Below the pieces are notes generated by a model. It was given only the letters and a program-made list of their open reading frames with translations, ran no database searches and was not told the origin of the DNA. Below are positions 16,608 through 24,830 of a DNA stretch of 64,000 nucleotides, in pieces (the first letter of the stretch is position 1; each line of letters begins with the position of its first letter). The translations under genes were made by a program, and so were the position numbers. The stretch covers positions 310,001 to 374,000 of the forward strand of contig NZ_BLAJ01000003.1 of assembly GCF_009176305.1 (NCBI RefSeq). Reading direction: 5' to 3'. This DNA comes from Martinezella dioscoreae (GTDB lineage Bacteria; Pseudomonadota; Alphaproteobacteria; Rhizobiales; Rhizobiaceae).

Positions 16608-17210
16608 TTACTTCGTAGCGGCTTCGTAGCGCTCCAGGACGTAGTCCCAGTTGATCAGGCTGTCGATGAAGGCTTCGAGGTACTTCGGACGCAGGTTGCG
16701 GTAATCGATGTAGTAGGAGTGTTCCCAGACGTCGACGCCGAGGATCGGGTCGGCGCCGTGGACGAGCGGATTTTCGCCGTTCGGGGTCTTGGAGATTTCG
16801 AGCTTGCCGTTCTTGACGGAAACCCATGCCCAGCCCGAGCCGAACTGAGTGGCGCCGGCAGCCGCAAAATCGGCCTTGAACTTGTCGTAGCCGCCGAGAT
16901 CGGAGGCAAAAGCCGCTTCGAGCTTGCCCGGCAGTTTGTTGCCGCCGCCGCCCTTCTTCATCCACTTCCAGAAATGGATGTGGTTGTAGTGCTGGGCTGC
17001 ATTGTTGAAGAGGCCTGCATTGGTGCCGAAGGACTTCTTCACGATTTCCTCGAGCGACAGATCGGCAAGACCTGCTTCCGCGGCGAGCTTGTTGCCGTTG
17101 TCGACATAAGCCTTGTGGTGCTTGTCGTGGTGATACTCAAGGGTTTCACGCGACATGAAGGGCGAAAGGGCGTCGTAATCATATGGAAGTTCAGGCAATT
17201 CGAAAGCCAT
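16608..17210 (-). CDS. sodB: Fe/Mn superoxide dismutase
   Basis: 200 residues starting MAFELPELPY, the canonical rhizobial SodB start; the ATG has AGGAG eight bases upstream, better than the ATG six bases earlier. Metal ligands: His27 in YHHDKHH, His in the FNNAAQHYNHIHFW helix, and Asp/His in DVWEHSYYIDYRN. Converts superoxide to oxygen and peroxide in the cytoplasm. The Fe/Mn preference cannot be read with certainty. A terminator follows and a 265-bp intergenic region precedes, in which I see no gene. Confidence 0.96.
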   Translation of the reverse strand: MAFELPELPYDYDALSPFMSRETLEYHHDKHHKAYVDNGNKLAAEAGLADLSLEEIVKKSFGTNAGLFNNAAQHYNHIHFWKWMKKGGGGNKLPGKLEAAFASDLGGYDKFKADFAAAGATQFGSGWAWVSVKNGKLEISKTPNGENPLVHGADPILGVDVWEHSYYIDYRNLRPKYLEAFIDSLINWDYVLERYEAATK

Positions 17211-17475
17211 GGTCATATCTCCTCTTGGCAAAAAATTGCGTCGGCAGGTGAACCGGAACATAGGAGCGGTCGCCTGGAAGGGCAACCGGCGACATGCCAA
17301 AAAAGTTGCACTCGGGAGTAAAAATTGCCCTATTTTTGAATTAGATATAGCATAGACTTAGAAATGAACCTTGCTGTATATGATGATGCCCGAATACGGG
17401 GCGAACTGCTGCACCGAAATGTCGACAAGGCAGGTTGCCGAGGCTAGGTTTGCGGATCTCATTCGGTGATGAGGA

Positions 17476-18132
17476 ATGTCGGTGACGATCGCCTGTTTGC
17501 ACACAGCCGAAAGCAACATCGCCGTCTATGAAACGGCGGCGAAGGCACTTGGATTGCCTGAGGGGATGCTGCGTCATCACATCCGCGCGGATCTTCTACT
17601 TGCCGCCGAAAAAGTGGGGCGCCTGACGGATGAGATCTCTGCCGAAACGGCGGCCCTCCTCTGGCATCTGGCAGAGGATGCCGATGCCGTCGTGCTCAAT
17701 TGCTCGACACTCGGTCCGGCAGCATTGAAGGTCGCTGCCGGTGCCGAGGCACCGATCATCCGGGCTGATGCGATGCTGGCCGAGCAAGCGGTCAAGGCAG
17801 GCGGCAAGGTTATCGTGTTGTGCACCGTCGAAACGACCATCGCCCCGACGACCGCACTTTTCGAAACAGCGGCTAAGGCGACGGGTGCTGAAATCGAGGT
17901 TCGGCTGGTGCCGGGTGCATGGGCGCACTTCCGCGAGGGGGATCTCCGGGCCTATCTCACCTCGATTGCCGAGGCGGTGAAAGCGGTCAGCGGCGAAGGC
18001 GCTGTCACGATCGCTTTCGCTCAAGCCTCGATGACCGATGCTGTTTATCTTCTTCCGGCAAACTGCCCGAAACCTATGACCGGTCCGGCGGCCGCACTTG
18101 CCGCGGCAATGGCGAAGACCACGGATAGCTGA
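17476..18132 (+). CDS. Asp/Glu racemase-superfamily protein
   Basis: 218 residues of the aspartate/glutamate/hydantoin racemase fold. The first Cys lies in VVLNCSTLGPAA; the second expected Cys is less clear, with LCTVETT the best candidate and out of the usual place. It could therefore be a decarboxylase-like or non-racemising member. A GAGGA sequence lies unusually close to the ATG. Convergent with the SnoaL-like gene, 4 bp apart. Confidence 0.75.
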   Translation: MSVTIACLHTAESNIAVYETAAKALGLPEGMLRHHIRADLLLAAEKVGRLTDEISAETAALLWHLAEDADAVVLNCSTLGPAALKVAAGAEAPIIRADAMLAEQAVKAGGKVIVLCTVETTIAPTTALFETAAKATGAEIEVRLVPGAWAHFREGDLRAYLTSIAEAVKAVSGEGAVTIAFAQASMTDAVYLLPANCPKPMTGPAAALAAAMAKTTDS

Positions 18133-18136
18133 AGCG

Positions 18137-18481
18137 TTACAGGTTGCGCCCGAAATAGACGTTGACCTCAGCAATGCGGTCGCCGGCAAAGCGGATGAGC
18201 TCCACATTGCGAAAGCTGGCACCATCCATCTTCTCGGCGCGATAGCCGACGATCACGTCGTCACCATCCGCGACCAGATGTTCGATATGAATGTCGCGGA
18301 ACACCTTCTCCTTCGGCCAGCAGTGCTCGAAATAGCGTTTTCGGTCGATGTGATCGTCGCGCGGGCTGGAAAAGGTGAAATCCTGGGTCAGCATCGGGTC
18401 GACGATATCGGGATGCTGAGCGACATAGGCTGCAAACAGCCGTTTGACCGTATCGCAACGGGCATTTTCGAGAGAGTTCAT
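18137..18481 (-). CDS. SnoaL/NTF2-like protein
   Basis: 114 residues starting at the ATG after AAAGGAGG; a longer frame runs to 18763 through the divergent promoter and is rejected. The sequence (AAYVAQHPDIVDPMLTQDFTFSSPRDDHIDRKRYFEHCWP, then MDGASFRNVELIRFAGDRIAEVNVYFGR) has the SnoaL-like cone fold seen in polyketide cyclases and many small-molecule binding proteins. Function unknown. Divergent from an AraC-type regulator with a 25-bp palindrome between them. Confidence 0.8.
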   Translation of the reverse strand: MNSLENARCDTVKRLFAAYVAQHPDIVDPMLTQDFTFSSPRDDHIDRKRYFEHCWPKEKVFRDIHIEHLVADGDDVIVGYRAEKMDGASFRNVELIRFAGDRIAEVNVYFGRNL

Positions 18482-18530
18482 AATCTGCTTCCTCCTTTGC
18501 ATCAGCGCAGCTTTTGATCCGCCAACCATT

Positions 18531-18562
18531 AACTGATTGCGTAACGCAATCAGTTTTATAAT
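18531..18562 (+). promoter_or_regulatory. Operator palindrome plus -10 box
   Basis: AACTGATTGCGT (18531-18542), a single A, then ACGCAATCAGTT (18544-18555): 12-bp perfect arms. A TATAAT at 18557-18562 follows immediately, giving a plus-strand -10 for the AraC-type gene. The palindrome lies between the SnoaL-like gene and the regulator. The odd-length, near-continuous symmetry resembles TetR/GntR-type operators more than AraC sites. Confidence 0.7.
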
Positions 18563-18681
18563 ATCAGTCGGGCGAACCGACAAGGCGCTTTGCAGACTTG
18601 GCATTGCCGCCTGTGTGGTCCAAACTCTGCCGCACTCCCAATCAGCAGAAAGCCATCGCAGTGCCCGAGGCTCATCACTCC

Positions 18682-19476
18682 ATGTTGGAAAAGCTGCGCC
18701 GCCTGGCGGCAAAGGACAATCGTCCGGCGGGCGAACCGACCGGCATCGGCAGCTATTCCACACTTTTCACCTTCGTCACGCGCGAACGCGAGCGCATTGC
18801 CGGCTCGGCCTTTTCACAGGTTTCAATCGTCGCCATCCTCGAAGGTTCCAAGGAAATCGTCAGCATGGGACGACAGCGACATTTTGCGGCCGGTACGGTG
18901 CTCGTGCTGCCGGCAGGCTGGAGCGGCGATGTCGTCAACGACCCCGATCCGCAGACAGGCTTCTATCGGGCAATCTTCATCACCTTCCCCGAGGAATTGA
19001 CACGCCGTGCAGCAAAAGCCTTTCCGCCTGCGCAGCCCGTATCGCAGATAGACTTGCCGCTCGATCCGCTGCTGGCTGCCGCGATCAACCATGCCGGCGA
19101 AGGCATCGCCGGCGGCAATATGCCGATCCCGCTGATCGAGCACAGGCTTCTCGAAATCCTTATGGTGCTCGGCATGCGCGGTGCCCTGCCCGGTTCGCCG
19201 GAGACCACAGCCGAGGCGGTGCGGGCGCTGGTGCGCTGGCAGCCGGATCGAGCCTGGACAGCCGATCTCATCGCCGCCGAGCTCGGCACCAGCAACGCCA
19301 CGCTGCGCCGCCGCCTGTCGCGCGAGGGCGCCTCCCTGCGAGAGGTGCTGGTAAGCGAGCGCGTGGCGCTGGCCACGACCCTTCTCGCCGAGGACGGGCT
19401 ATCGCTGCGGGAAGCCGCGCTTGCGACAGGCTATCGCTCGCCCCGACGCTTTGCCGATCGACTTCGCAGCGCGTGA
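18682..19476 (+). CDS. AraC-type regulator with cupin N-terminus
   Basis: About 264 residues from the ATG at 18682 (GTG at 18661 also possible). A central AraC_binding-like beta domain (SQVSIVAILEGSKEIVSMGRQRHFAAGTVLVLPAGWSGDVV) is followed by a C-terminal HTH region (TADLIAAELGTSNATLRRRLSREGASLREVL, then SLREAALATGYRSPRRFADRLR). The second HTH is truncated relative to most AraC proteins and ends at RLRSA. Divergent from the SnoaL-like gene, its likely target. Confidence 0.83.
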   Translation: MLEKLRRLAAKDNRPAGEPTGIGSYSTLFTFVTRERERIAGSAFSQVSIVAILEGSKEIVSMGRQRHFAAGTVLVLPAGWSGDVVNDPDPQTGFYRAIFITFPEELTRRAAKAFPPAQPVSQIDLPLDPLLAAAINHAGEGIAGGNMPIPLIEHRLLEILMVLGMRGALPGSPETTAEAVRALVRWQPDRAWTADLIAAELGTSNATLRRRLSREGASLREVLVSERVALATTLLAEDGLSLREAALATGYRSPRRFADRLRSA

Positions 19477-19582
19477 GCGTTTGCGACAGCATTTTGAGCG
19501 TTTGCGTGCGCCGACGCTCGGCACGAATTTGTTAGACCCTGCCCTCGAAGCTCACAGGAGCGAACCGCGAAAGGGCAACATC

Positions 19583-20269
19583 ATGAAAACCATGCTCAAC
19601 CTTCTGAACGCCACCGTCATCGCAGCAGTTGTCGCCACCCCGGCCCTATCGGCCGATCTCAAGGTGGCGTTTCCAAAGAGCAATGACCGGACGCTGCTGC
19701 CGGAAAACGCCTCCTGCATTTCGACATCTTCAGACAAGTCGGCACCCGGCCCCAACAAGAGCCTTGCCGTTTCCTGGTCGAAAGGGCCGAAGGGCACGCG
19801 ATCCTATGCGTTGACGATGGTCGACCCTGACGTGCCCACCGATTTCTCGCTGTTCAACAAGGCGGACAAGACCATCCCGAAGGATTTCAAGCGGATGGAA
19901 TTCGTTCACTGGGTGCTGGCCGATATTCCTGCGTCGCGCACCAGCCTTGCCGAAGGCGCGGACGGAAACGGTCCTTCAGCCAATGGCCTGCCGCTCGAAC
20001 GCACGGCCTATGGACGCCGCGGCCAGAATGGTGCCGGCGGCGGCAATTTGAAGGATGGGCCGCATGGCGGTTATATGGGCGCCTGCCCACCCTGGAATGA
20101 CGCGCGCATTCACAGCTATCACGTCACCGTCTATGCGCTCGATGTCGACCGACTGAACCTGCCGGATCTCTTCACCCGCGCCGATCTGCTTGCCGCCGCG
20201 AAAGGCCATATCCTCGCATCGGGCAGCAAGGAACTGTTTTACACATTGAATGCAAAGGCCGAGAAATGA
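19583..20269 (+). CDS. YbhB/YbcL-family (PEBP/RKIP-like) protein
   Basis: About 228 residues: signal peptide (NLLNATVIAAVVATPALSA) then a phosphatidylethanolamine-binding-protein fold with ALTMVDPDVP, EFVHWVLADIP and GACPPWNDARIHSYHVTVYALD. Secreted or periplasmic by inference. ATG at 19583; the frame is open further upstream but overlaps the AraC gene. Its TGA overlaps the ATG of the next gene (ATGA), implying translational coupling to an MFS exporter. Confidence 0.9.
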   Translation: MKTMLNLLNATVIAAVVATPALSADLKVAFPKSNDRTLLPENASCISTSSDKSAPGPNKSLAVSWSKGPKGTRSYALTMVDPDVPTDFSLFNKADKTIPKDFKRMEFVHWVLADIPASRTSLAEGADGNGPSANGLPLERTAYGRRGQNGAGGGNLKDGPHGGYMGACPPWNDARIHSYHVTVYALDVDRLNLPDLFTRADLLAAAKGHILASGSKELFYTLNAKAEK

Positions 20270-21495
20270 CCGAGACGAGATGGGATGCAGCAGCACCGGC
20301 CGAGCCGGAAACCACCCATTGGATGCGGAACCTGATCATCTGCCTCGTCGGCTCGTTCACGACGATCGTGGCGATGACGCTGCTGCTCCCCTTCCTGCCG
20401 CTCTATGTCGAGGAACTCGGCGTGAGCGACAAAGCCGCGATCGTGCAATGGTCCGGTATCGCCTATGGCGCCACCTTCTTTGCCGCCGCCTTCGTCGCGC
20501 CGCTCTGGGGACGGCTGGGCGATATATACGGCCGCAAGCTGATGCTGATCCGCGCCAGCCTCGGCATGACAGTCGCCATCTCGCTGATGGGCATGGCCGG
20601 CAATGTCTGGCAGCTGGTGGCGCTGCGCCTCTTCACCGGTCTTGCCGGCGGCTATGCCTCGGGTTCGATGGTGCTGGTGGCAGCGCAAACGCCGAAGCAT
20701 CGCTCGGCATGGGCGCTGGGCACGCTATCTGCCGGCATCATGGCCGGCAATCTCGTCGGACCGCTGATTGGAGGCGCGCTGCCGCCTGTTATCGGCATTC
20801 GCGGCACCTTCCTGCTGGCCGGCGGCGTGATCTTCCTGACCTTCCTGGCGACGACCTTCCTGATCAAGGAGGAGAAGTCCACGGCACGGAAGAAGGCTGC
20901 GAAGGCCAGCGGCAGCTGGGCCTCCATTCCGGACAAACGCCCCGTCGTCGCCATGCTGTCGCTCGGCCTCTTGCTGATGCTCGCCAATATGTCGATCGAG
21001 CCGATCATCACAGTCTATGTCGCGCAGTTCGTCACAGACGTCAAAGTGACGATGGTCTCCGGCGTCGTCATGGCGGCCGCTGCGTTCGGCAGCATCCTGT
21101 CGTCCTCCTGGCTCGGCAAGCTCGCCGACCGCATCGGCTACTGGAGCGTCATCATGGCGGCGCTTGCTGTTGCGGCGCTGCTGCTGATACCGCAGGCTTT
21201 CGTGAGCTCGGCCTGGCAGTTGATCGGCCTGCGTTTCCTGATGGGCGTGGCGCTCGGCGGCCTTCTGCCCTGCATCACCGCCGTTATCCGGCATAATGTT
21301 CCCGATGCGGCGACGGGCAGCATTCTCGGGCTCTCCATCTCCTCGCAATATGTCGGCCAGGTGGCAGGCCCAGTCCTGGGCGGCTTCGTCGGCGGCCATA
21401 TCGGCATGCGCGCCGTGTTCCTCGGAACCTGCGTGCTGCTGGCGATCGGCGCTGCCTATTGCTGGTGGGTCAGCCCGAAGAAGGAAGCGGAATAA
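20266..21495 (+). CDS. MFS drug/metabolite efflux transporter
   Basis: 409 residues with about 12 membrane segments. MFS signatures: GRLGDIYGRK in the loop between helices 2 and 3, GSMVLVAAQTPKHRSAWALGTL, and SWLGKLADRIGYW in the second half (duplicate loop motif), typical of the DHA1 drug/H+ antiporter group with a proton-linked efflux role. Overlaps the PEBP gene by 4 bp. Substrate unknown. Confidence 0.9.
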   Translation: MTETRWDAAAPAEPETTHWMRNLIICLVGSFTTIVAMTLLLPFLPLYVEELGVSDKAAIVQWSGIAYGATFFAAAFVAPLWGRLGDIYGRKLMLIRASLGMTVAISLMGMAGNVWQLVALRLFTGLAGGYASGSMVLVAAQTPKHRSAWALGTLSAGIMAGNLVGPLIGGALPPVIGIRGTFLLAGGVIFLTFLATTFLIKEEKSTARKKAAKASGSWASIPDKRPVVAMLSLGLLLMLANMSIEPIITVYVAQFVTDVKVTMVSGVVMAAAAFGSILSSSWLGKLADRIGYWSVIMAALAVAALLLIPQAFVSSAWQLIGLRFLMGVALGGLLPCITAVIRHNVPDAATGSILGLSISSQYVGQVAGPVLGGFVGGHIGMRAVFLGTCVLLAIGAAYCWWVSPKKEAE

Positions 21496-21628
21496 CTCAG
21501 CCGCTACCTGCAAACACGGGCATTGAAGATCAGAATTGCCGCGTGATCGTCGCGATCCCGCCCGAGCCAGATTGAGCTCAAATGTGCTTTTGCTATTCTC
21601 CCGTGATTGACAGTTGTGGAGATCCGCC

Positions 21629-22168
21629 ATGGCGCTTCCAAGCTTCGAAACCGAGAGACTGATCCTTCTGCCTCGCGTCATGGCCGATCTTGACGATTGC
21701 ATCGCCATGGATCGCGACCCAGAGGTAACGCGCTTCATTCCCGGCCCGTGGCACGATGCCGTGGCACATCGAACCTTCGTGAAAGGTCGGATCGAGGCGA
21801 GTTTCGGTGATGGTCTCGGATATTGGTCAATCCGCGCCAAAGAAAGGCCTAAGCAATTCCTCGGCTGGATATTGCTGATACCCGCCGACGCCGTCGGGCC
21901 TGATATCGAGATCGGATGGCGGCTGAACAGGCGTGCCTGGGGCAAGGGTTATGCGACGGAGGCGGCAAGGCCGGTTCTCGCCCATGCCTTCCAGACACTC
22001 GAACTCGATCGCGTGATTGCCGATATCGCCCCTGGAAATGCGGCGTCCGTCCGCGTTGCGCAAAAGCTCGGTCTGTCGCAGCCGCGCCAGACCACCTATC
22101 ACGATGAGCCCTTTGCTTCGTACAGCGTGACGAGAGCCACCTTCGAGGCTGAGCTTACGAGGCAGTGA
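21629..22168 (+). CDS. RimJ/RimL-type GNAT acetyltransferase
   Basis: 179 residues. FETERLILLPRVMADLDDCIAM start, GPDIEIGWRLNRRAWGKGYATEAARPVLAHAF (motif A) and NAASVRVAQKLGLSQ (motif B), the layout of the RimJ/RimL/Acetyltransf_3 group, which often acetylates protein N-termini or antibiotics. ATG at 21629 after GGAG. Convergent with the TetR gene. Substrate unknown. Confidence 0.88.
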   Translation: MALPSFETERLILLPRVMADLDDCIAMDRDPEVTRFIPGPWHDAVAHRTFVKGRIEASFGDGLGYWSIRAKERPKQFLGWILLIPADAVGPDIEIGWRLNRRAWGKGYATEAARPVLAHAFQTLELDRVIADIAPGNAASVRVAQKLGLSQPRQTTYHDEPFASYSVTRATFEAELTRQ

Positions 22169-22182
22169 CCCCATGCCTCGCG

Positions 22183-22794
22183 TCAAGGCCGACCGCAGAT
22201 AAAATCGACCCCAGAACGCGCTATCGCCTCCAGCGTTTCGCGCTTATCGCCTGCACGCGCTCGAACGGCAAGCGAATGCATGACAGCGGATGCCAGCTTT
22301 GCGAGAGTTGCAGCATCCGCTTCAGCCGGAAGCTCGCCCCGCTCAACCGCAAGCTCCATGCGTTCCTTGATCGCATCGTCGAATTCATTCAAGCTGCGGC
22401 GCAATACCTCCCGTACTCGATCATGCTGAATAGCCTCCGCCGTGGCCGTGCTGATCAGGAAGCAGCCACGCGCCGCGGTCTCGCCATGCAGGTATATTTT
22501 CAGAGCCTCGGCATAGATGCGCGCGAGATTCTCCCGCAGCGTGAGGGCCGGGTTGAGCGCCTCAGACAATATATCGAGACTGTCCTCGCGATAACCTTCC
22601 AAGGTGTCAAGATAGAGGTCCTCCTTGTCCCCGAATGCTCCGTAGAGGCTCGGCCGATTGAGTTTCGTCGCAGCGCTCAAATTATCCAATGAGGCCGCCG
22701 AGAATCCTCTGTCCCAGAAAACCTCCCGTGCCTGCCCAATGACAGCTTTCGCGTCAAAAGCGCGTGGACGGCCCTGCTTCTTCTCGCTCTTCAT
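22183..22794 (-). CDS. TetR/AcrR-family repressor
   Basis: 203 residues. N-terminal HTH at about 17-60 (AREVFWDRGFSAASLDNLSAATKLNRPSLYGAFGDKEDLYLDTLEGY), then an all-helical ligand domain with GETAARGCFLISTATAEA, the signature of the TetR_C_11/NemR-like subgroup. That subgroup senses electrophiles through a Cys, and Cys in ARGCFL is at the expected place. Divergent from a beta-class GST, a plausible target. Confidence 0.92.
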   Translation of the reverse strand: MKSEKKQGRPRAFDAKAVIGQAREVFWDRGFSAASLDNLSAATKLNRPSLYGAFGDKEDLYLDTLEGYREDSLDILSEALNPALTLRENLARIYAEALKIYLHGETAARGCFLISTATAEAIQHDRVREVLRRSLNEFDDAIKERMELAVERGELPAEADAATLAKLASAVMHSLAVRARAGDKRETLEAIARSGVDFICGRP

Positions 22795-22804
22795 ATTTTA
22801 TACT

Positions 22805-22846
22805 ACTTCGCACAAAAATCTTGACCGGATGCATTTTATGCGAAAT
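22805..22846. promoter_or_regulatory. Probable TetR operator in divergent promoter
   Basis: ACTTCGCACAAAA (22805-22817) and TTTTATGCGAAAT (22834-22846) form an imperfect inverted repeat (11 of 13 positions) flanking a TTGACC box. It lies between the TetR and GST genes, so repression of both is likely. Confidence 0.55.
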
Positions 22847-22910
22847 GGTACAAATATTCAATGGATGCCGACGCCATACCTCGCGCCTGCATCGAAAAGG
22901 AGAGAGACCC

Positions 22911-23594
22911 ATGAAACTCTACATGCACGCCGCCGCTTGCTCTTTGTCGCCGCACATCGTTTGTCGGGAGTTGGGGCTGGATGTTGAACTGGTCGAAGTT
23001 GATCGAAAGACTCATCGGACGAGTTCGGGCGAGGACTACTTTGCCATCAACGGGAATGGCTACGTGCCGGCATTGATGCTCGATGATGGGAGAGTGCTGA
23101 CCGAAGGTCCTGCCATTGTGCAATTCCTCGCGGAGTGTTCACCGGAGGGATCGCGCCTCCTGCCGGAGGCCGGAACCTATGCCAGAAGCCAGGTTCAATC
23201 CTATCTGAATTTCATCACTGCCGAACTTCACAAGCCAATGGCGATGCTCTTCAACGCCGCTTATGAAGGTGCTCATGCCGGCATTCATGAACTGGTATGC
23301 AAGCGACTTGATTGGCTAAACAGCCAGCTCGTCGGCCCCTATCTGACCGGTGACGATTTCACGGTCGCCGACGCCTATCTCTTCGTCTGCTTGAACTGGT
23401 CGCCGTGGATCAAGATCGACATCGCACGGAGGCCAGCGTTACAGGAATTCATGGCTCGCGTCAGCGCAAGACCGAGCGTCCGCCACGCGCTCCACGCCGA
23501 AGACCTTGAGGCTTTCGAGACTGATGGCGTTTTCTTCGCGCCGCGATCCTACCTTGCTTCGGCAGGTCGTGTAGGAACACCCGTGCGGCCATGA
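22911..23594 (+). CDS. Beta-class glutathione S-transferase
   Basis: 227 residues. MKLYMHAAACSLSPHIVCRELG carries Cys10, the beta-class catalytic residue, and SLSPHI as in bacterial GstA. Thioredoxin-like N-domain, then a helical C-domain with FTVADAYLFVCLNW. The C-terminus is ~20 residues longer than usual. ATG follows AAGGAGAG. Divergent from the TetR gene; likely part of an electrophile response. Confidence 0.9.
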   Translation: MKLYMHAAACSLSPHIVCRELGLDVELVEVDRKTHRTSSGEDYFAINGNGYVPALMLDDGRVLTEGPAIVQFLAECSPEGSRLLPEAGTYARSQVQSYLNFITAELHKPMAMLFNAAYEGAHAGIHELVCKRLDWLNSQLVGPYLTGDDFTVADAYLFVCLNWSPWIKIDIARRPALQEFMARVSARPSVRHALHAEDLEAFETDGVFFAPRSYLASAGRVGTPVRP

Positions 23595-23637
23595 ACGGCC
23601 GCACTCTTCTGCATGCCCTTCTCCTTGCCAGAAGGGT
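23583..23637 (+). terminator. Tandem hairpins after GST
   Basis: GTGCGGCC/GGCCGCAC (23583-23590 and 23597-23604) overlaps the GST stop. CCCTTCT/AGAAGGG (23616-23622 and 23630-23636) is followed by TTTATT. The second is the more terminator-like and overlaps the end of the convergent aminotransferase gene. Confidence 0.5.
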
Positions 23638-24525
23638 TTATTCCTCGCTGGCGCTACGGCCGTGTGCCCAATCCATATAGAGTTCCAGCGCCTTGCGGGC
23701 GACCGGCCCCTCCTGAAATTCGCGGTCGTCCAGGCGGTTGACGCTGACGACCTTGGAATAGTTGCCGGTCGTGAAGATCTCATCGGCCGTCATGAACTGT
23801 TCGACGGACAGAGTTTCCTCGCGCACATCGAAGCCCTCCTGGCGTAGCAGGCTGATGACGCGGGCGCGGGTGATGCCAGCAAGGAAGGTGCGGTTGGCAA
23901 CCGGCGTATAGACGATACCATCCTTGACCATGAAGACGTTGGACGATGCCGTTTCGACGACATTGCCGTTCATGTCGCGCACCAGCGCATTGTTGAAGCC
24001 GCGACCCCTCGCCTCCAGGATCATGCGGCCGCTATTCGGATAGAGCGAGCCGGCCTTGGCGTCGGTCATCGCCGTTTCCGGCGACGGACGGCGGAAGGGC
24101 GAGACAGTCAGCGTGATGCCGCCGGTGCCGCCGAGCGGCGCCTCGAACAGGCAGAGGGCGAAGCGCGTCGATTCCGCATCGACGGCGACGACGCTGCCCG
24201 GCGAGCCGTGCTCACCCCAATACATGGGCTTGATGTAGATCGGCGTCTTGCCGTCGAATCTTTTGATGCCTTCCCAGGCGAGCGCTTCGATCTCCTGCGA
24301 GGTCTTGACCGGCTTCAGCCCCATGGCTACGGCCGAGCGATTGATGCGCTGGCAATGGAGATCGAGATCGGGCGCGATGCCATCGAACCAGCGGGCGCCA
24401 TCGAACACGGTCGAGCCGAGCCACATGGCGTGCGAGGTCGGCCCGATCAGCGGCGGATTGCCGGAAAGCCATTCTCCTTCGACATAGGTCCAGGTGGCGG
24501 TGCGGGGTGACGTATCGACGGACAT
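23638..24525 (-). CDS. ilvE: Branched-chain amino acid aminotransferase
   Basis: 295 residues of fold-type IV PLP enzyme. Lys157 in DAKAGSLYPNS is the Schiff-base lysine. NGNVVETASSNVFMV replaces the canonical EGSGENIF but keeps Glu. ITRARVISLLRQEG and EIFTTGNYSKVVSV complete the family pattern. Interconverts Leu/Ile/Val and their 2-oxo acids, the first step feeding the liu cluster 25-30 kb away; D-amino-acid or 4-amino-4-deoxychorismate activity cannot be ruled out from sequence. Confidence 0.87.
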   Translation of the reverse strand: MSVDTSPRTATWTYVEGEWLSGNPPLIGPTSHAMWLGSTVFDGARWFDGIAPDLDLHCQRINRSAVAMGLKPVKTSQEIEALAWEGIKRFDGKTPIYIKPMYWGEHGSPGSVVAVDAESTRFALCLFEAPLGGTGGITLTVSPFRRPSPETAMTDAKAGSLYPNSGRMILEARGRGFNNALVRDMNGNVVETASSNVFMVKDGIVYTPVANRTFLAGITRARVISLLRQEGFDVREETLSVEQFMTADEIFTTGNYSKVVSVNRLDDREFQEGPVARKALELYMDWAHGRSASEE

Positions 24526-24561
24526 GGGGGGTTCCTCTCCTAAAACAGTTCAGCTCACGGG

Positions 24562-24645
24562 ATCTCTGAACCGCTCTACCTTTTTGTTTTCTCGCAATTC
24601 CGGGCGCAAAACGGCTTCGTACTTTTGCTGGATGCTCCGGGTGGC
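24562..24645. repeat. Rhizobial intergenic repeat (copy B)
   Basis: Within the 305-bp gap before the alcohol dehydrogenase. Contains GCAATTCCGGGCGCAAAACG and TTCGTACTTTTGCTGGA, matching the core seen at 30.66 kb. The rest of the gap (24646-24830) shows only a possible promoter for the dehydrogenase and a good AGGAGAGAGGGAG site; no gene seen. Confidence 0.65.
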
Positions 24646-24830
24646 GGAGAGCAAATAACCGTGCAACCCAAGGGTCAAGCAGAAACTGCGCGGCAAAATC
24701 CATTTGCAACAAAGCGCTTGATATCGCATTCATAACGCAATTTTCATGCGTCGAAACAACAACTTGACGAATGGGTCCATCAGCAAAAGTGATGAACCAT
24801 AGGGATCGTCAGGAGAGAGGGAGAACTCCC

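Noticed and set aside
18482..18763. N-terminal extension of the SnoaL-like gene back to 18763
   Set aside because: It would cross a 25-bp operator and the divergent gene's start; the ATG at 18481 has AAAGGAGG upstream.
20725..21945. 406-codon minus-strand frame opposite the MFS and GNAT genes
   Set aside because: Overlaps transmembrane MFS coding and a GNAT gene; no family similarity.
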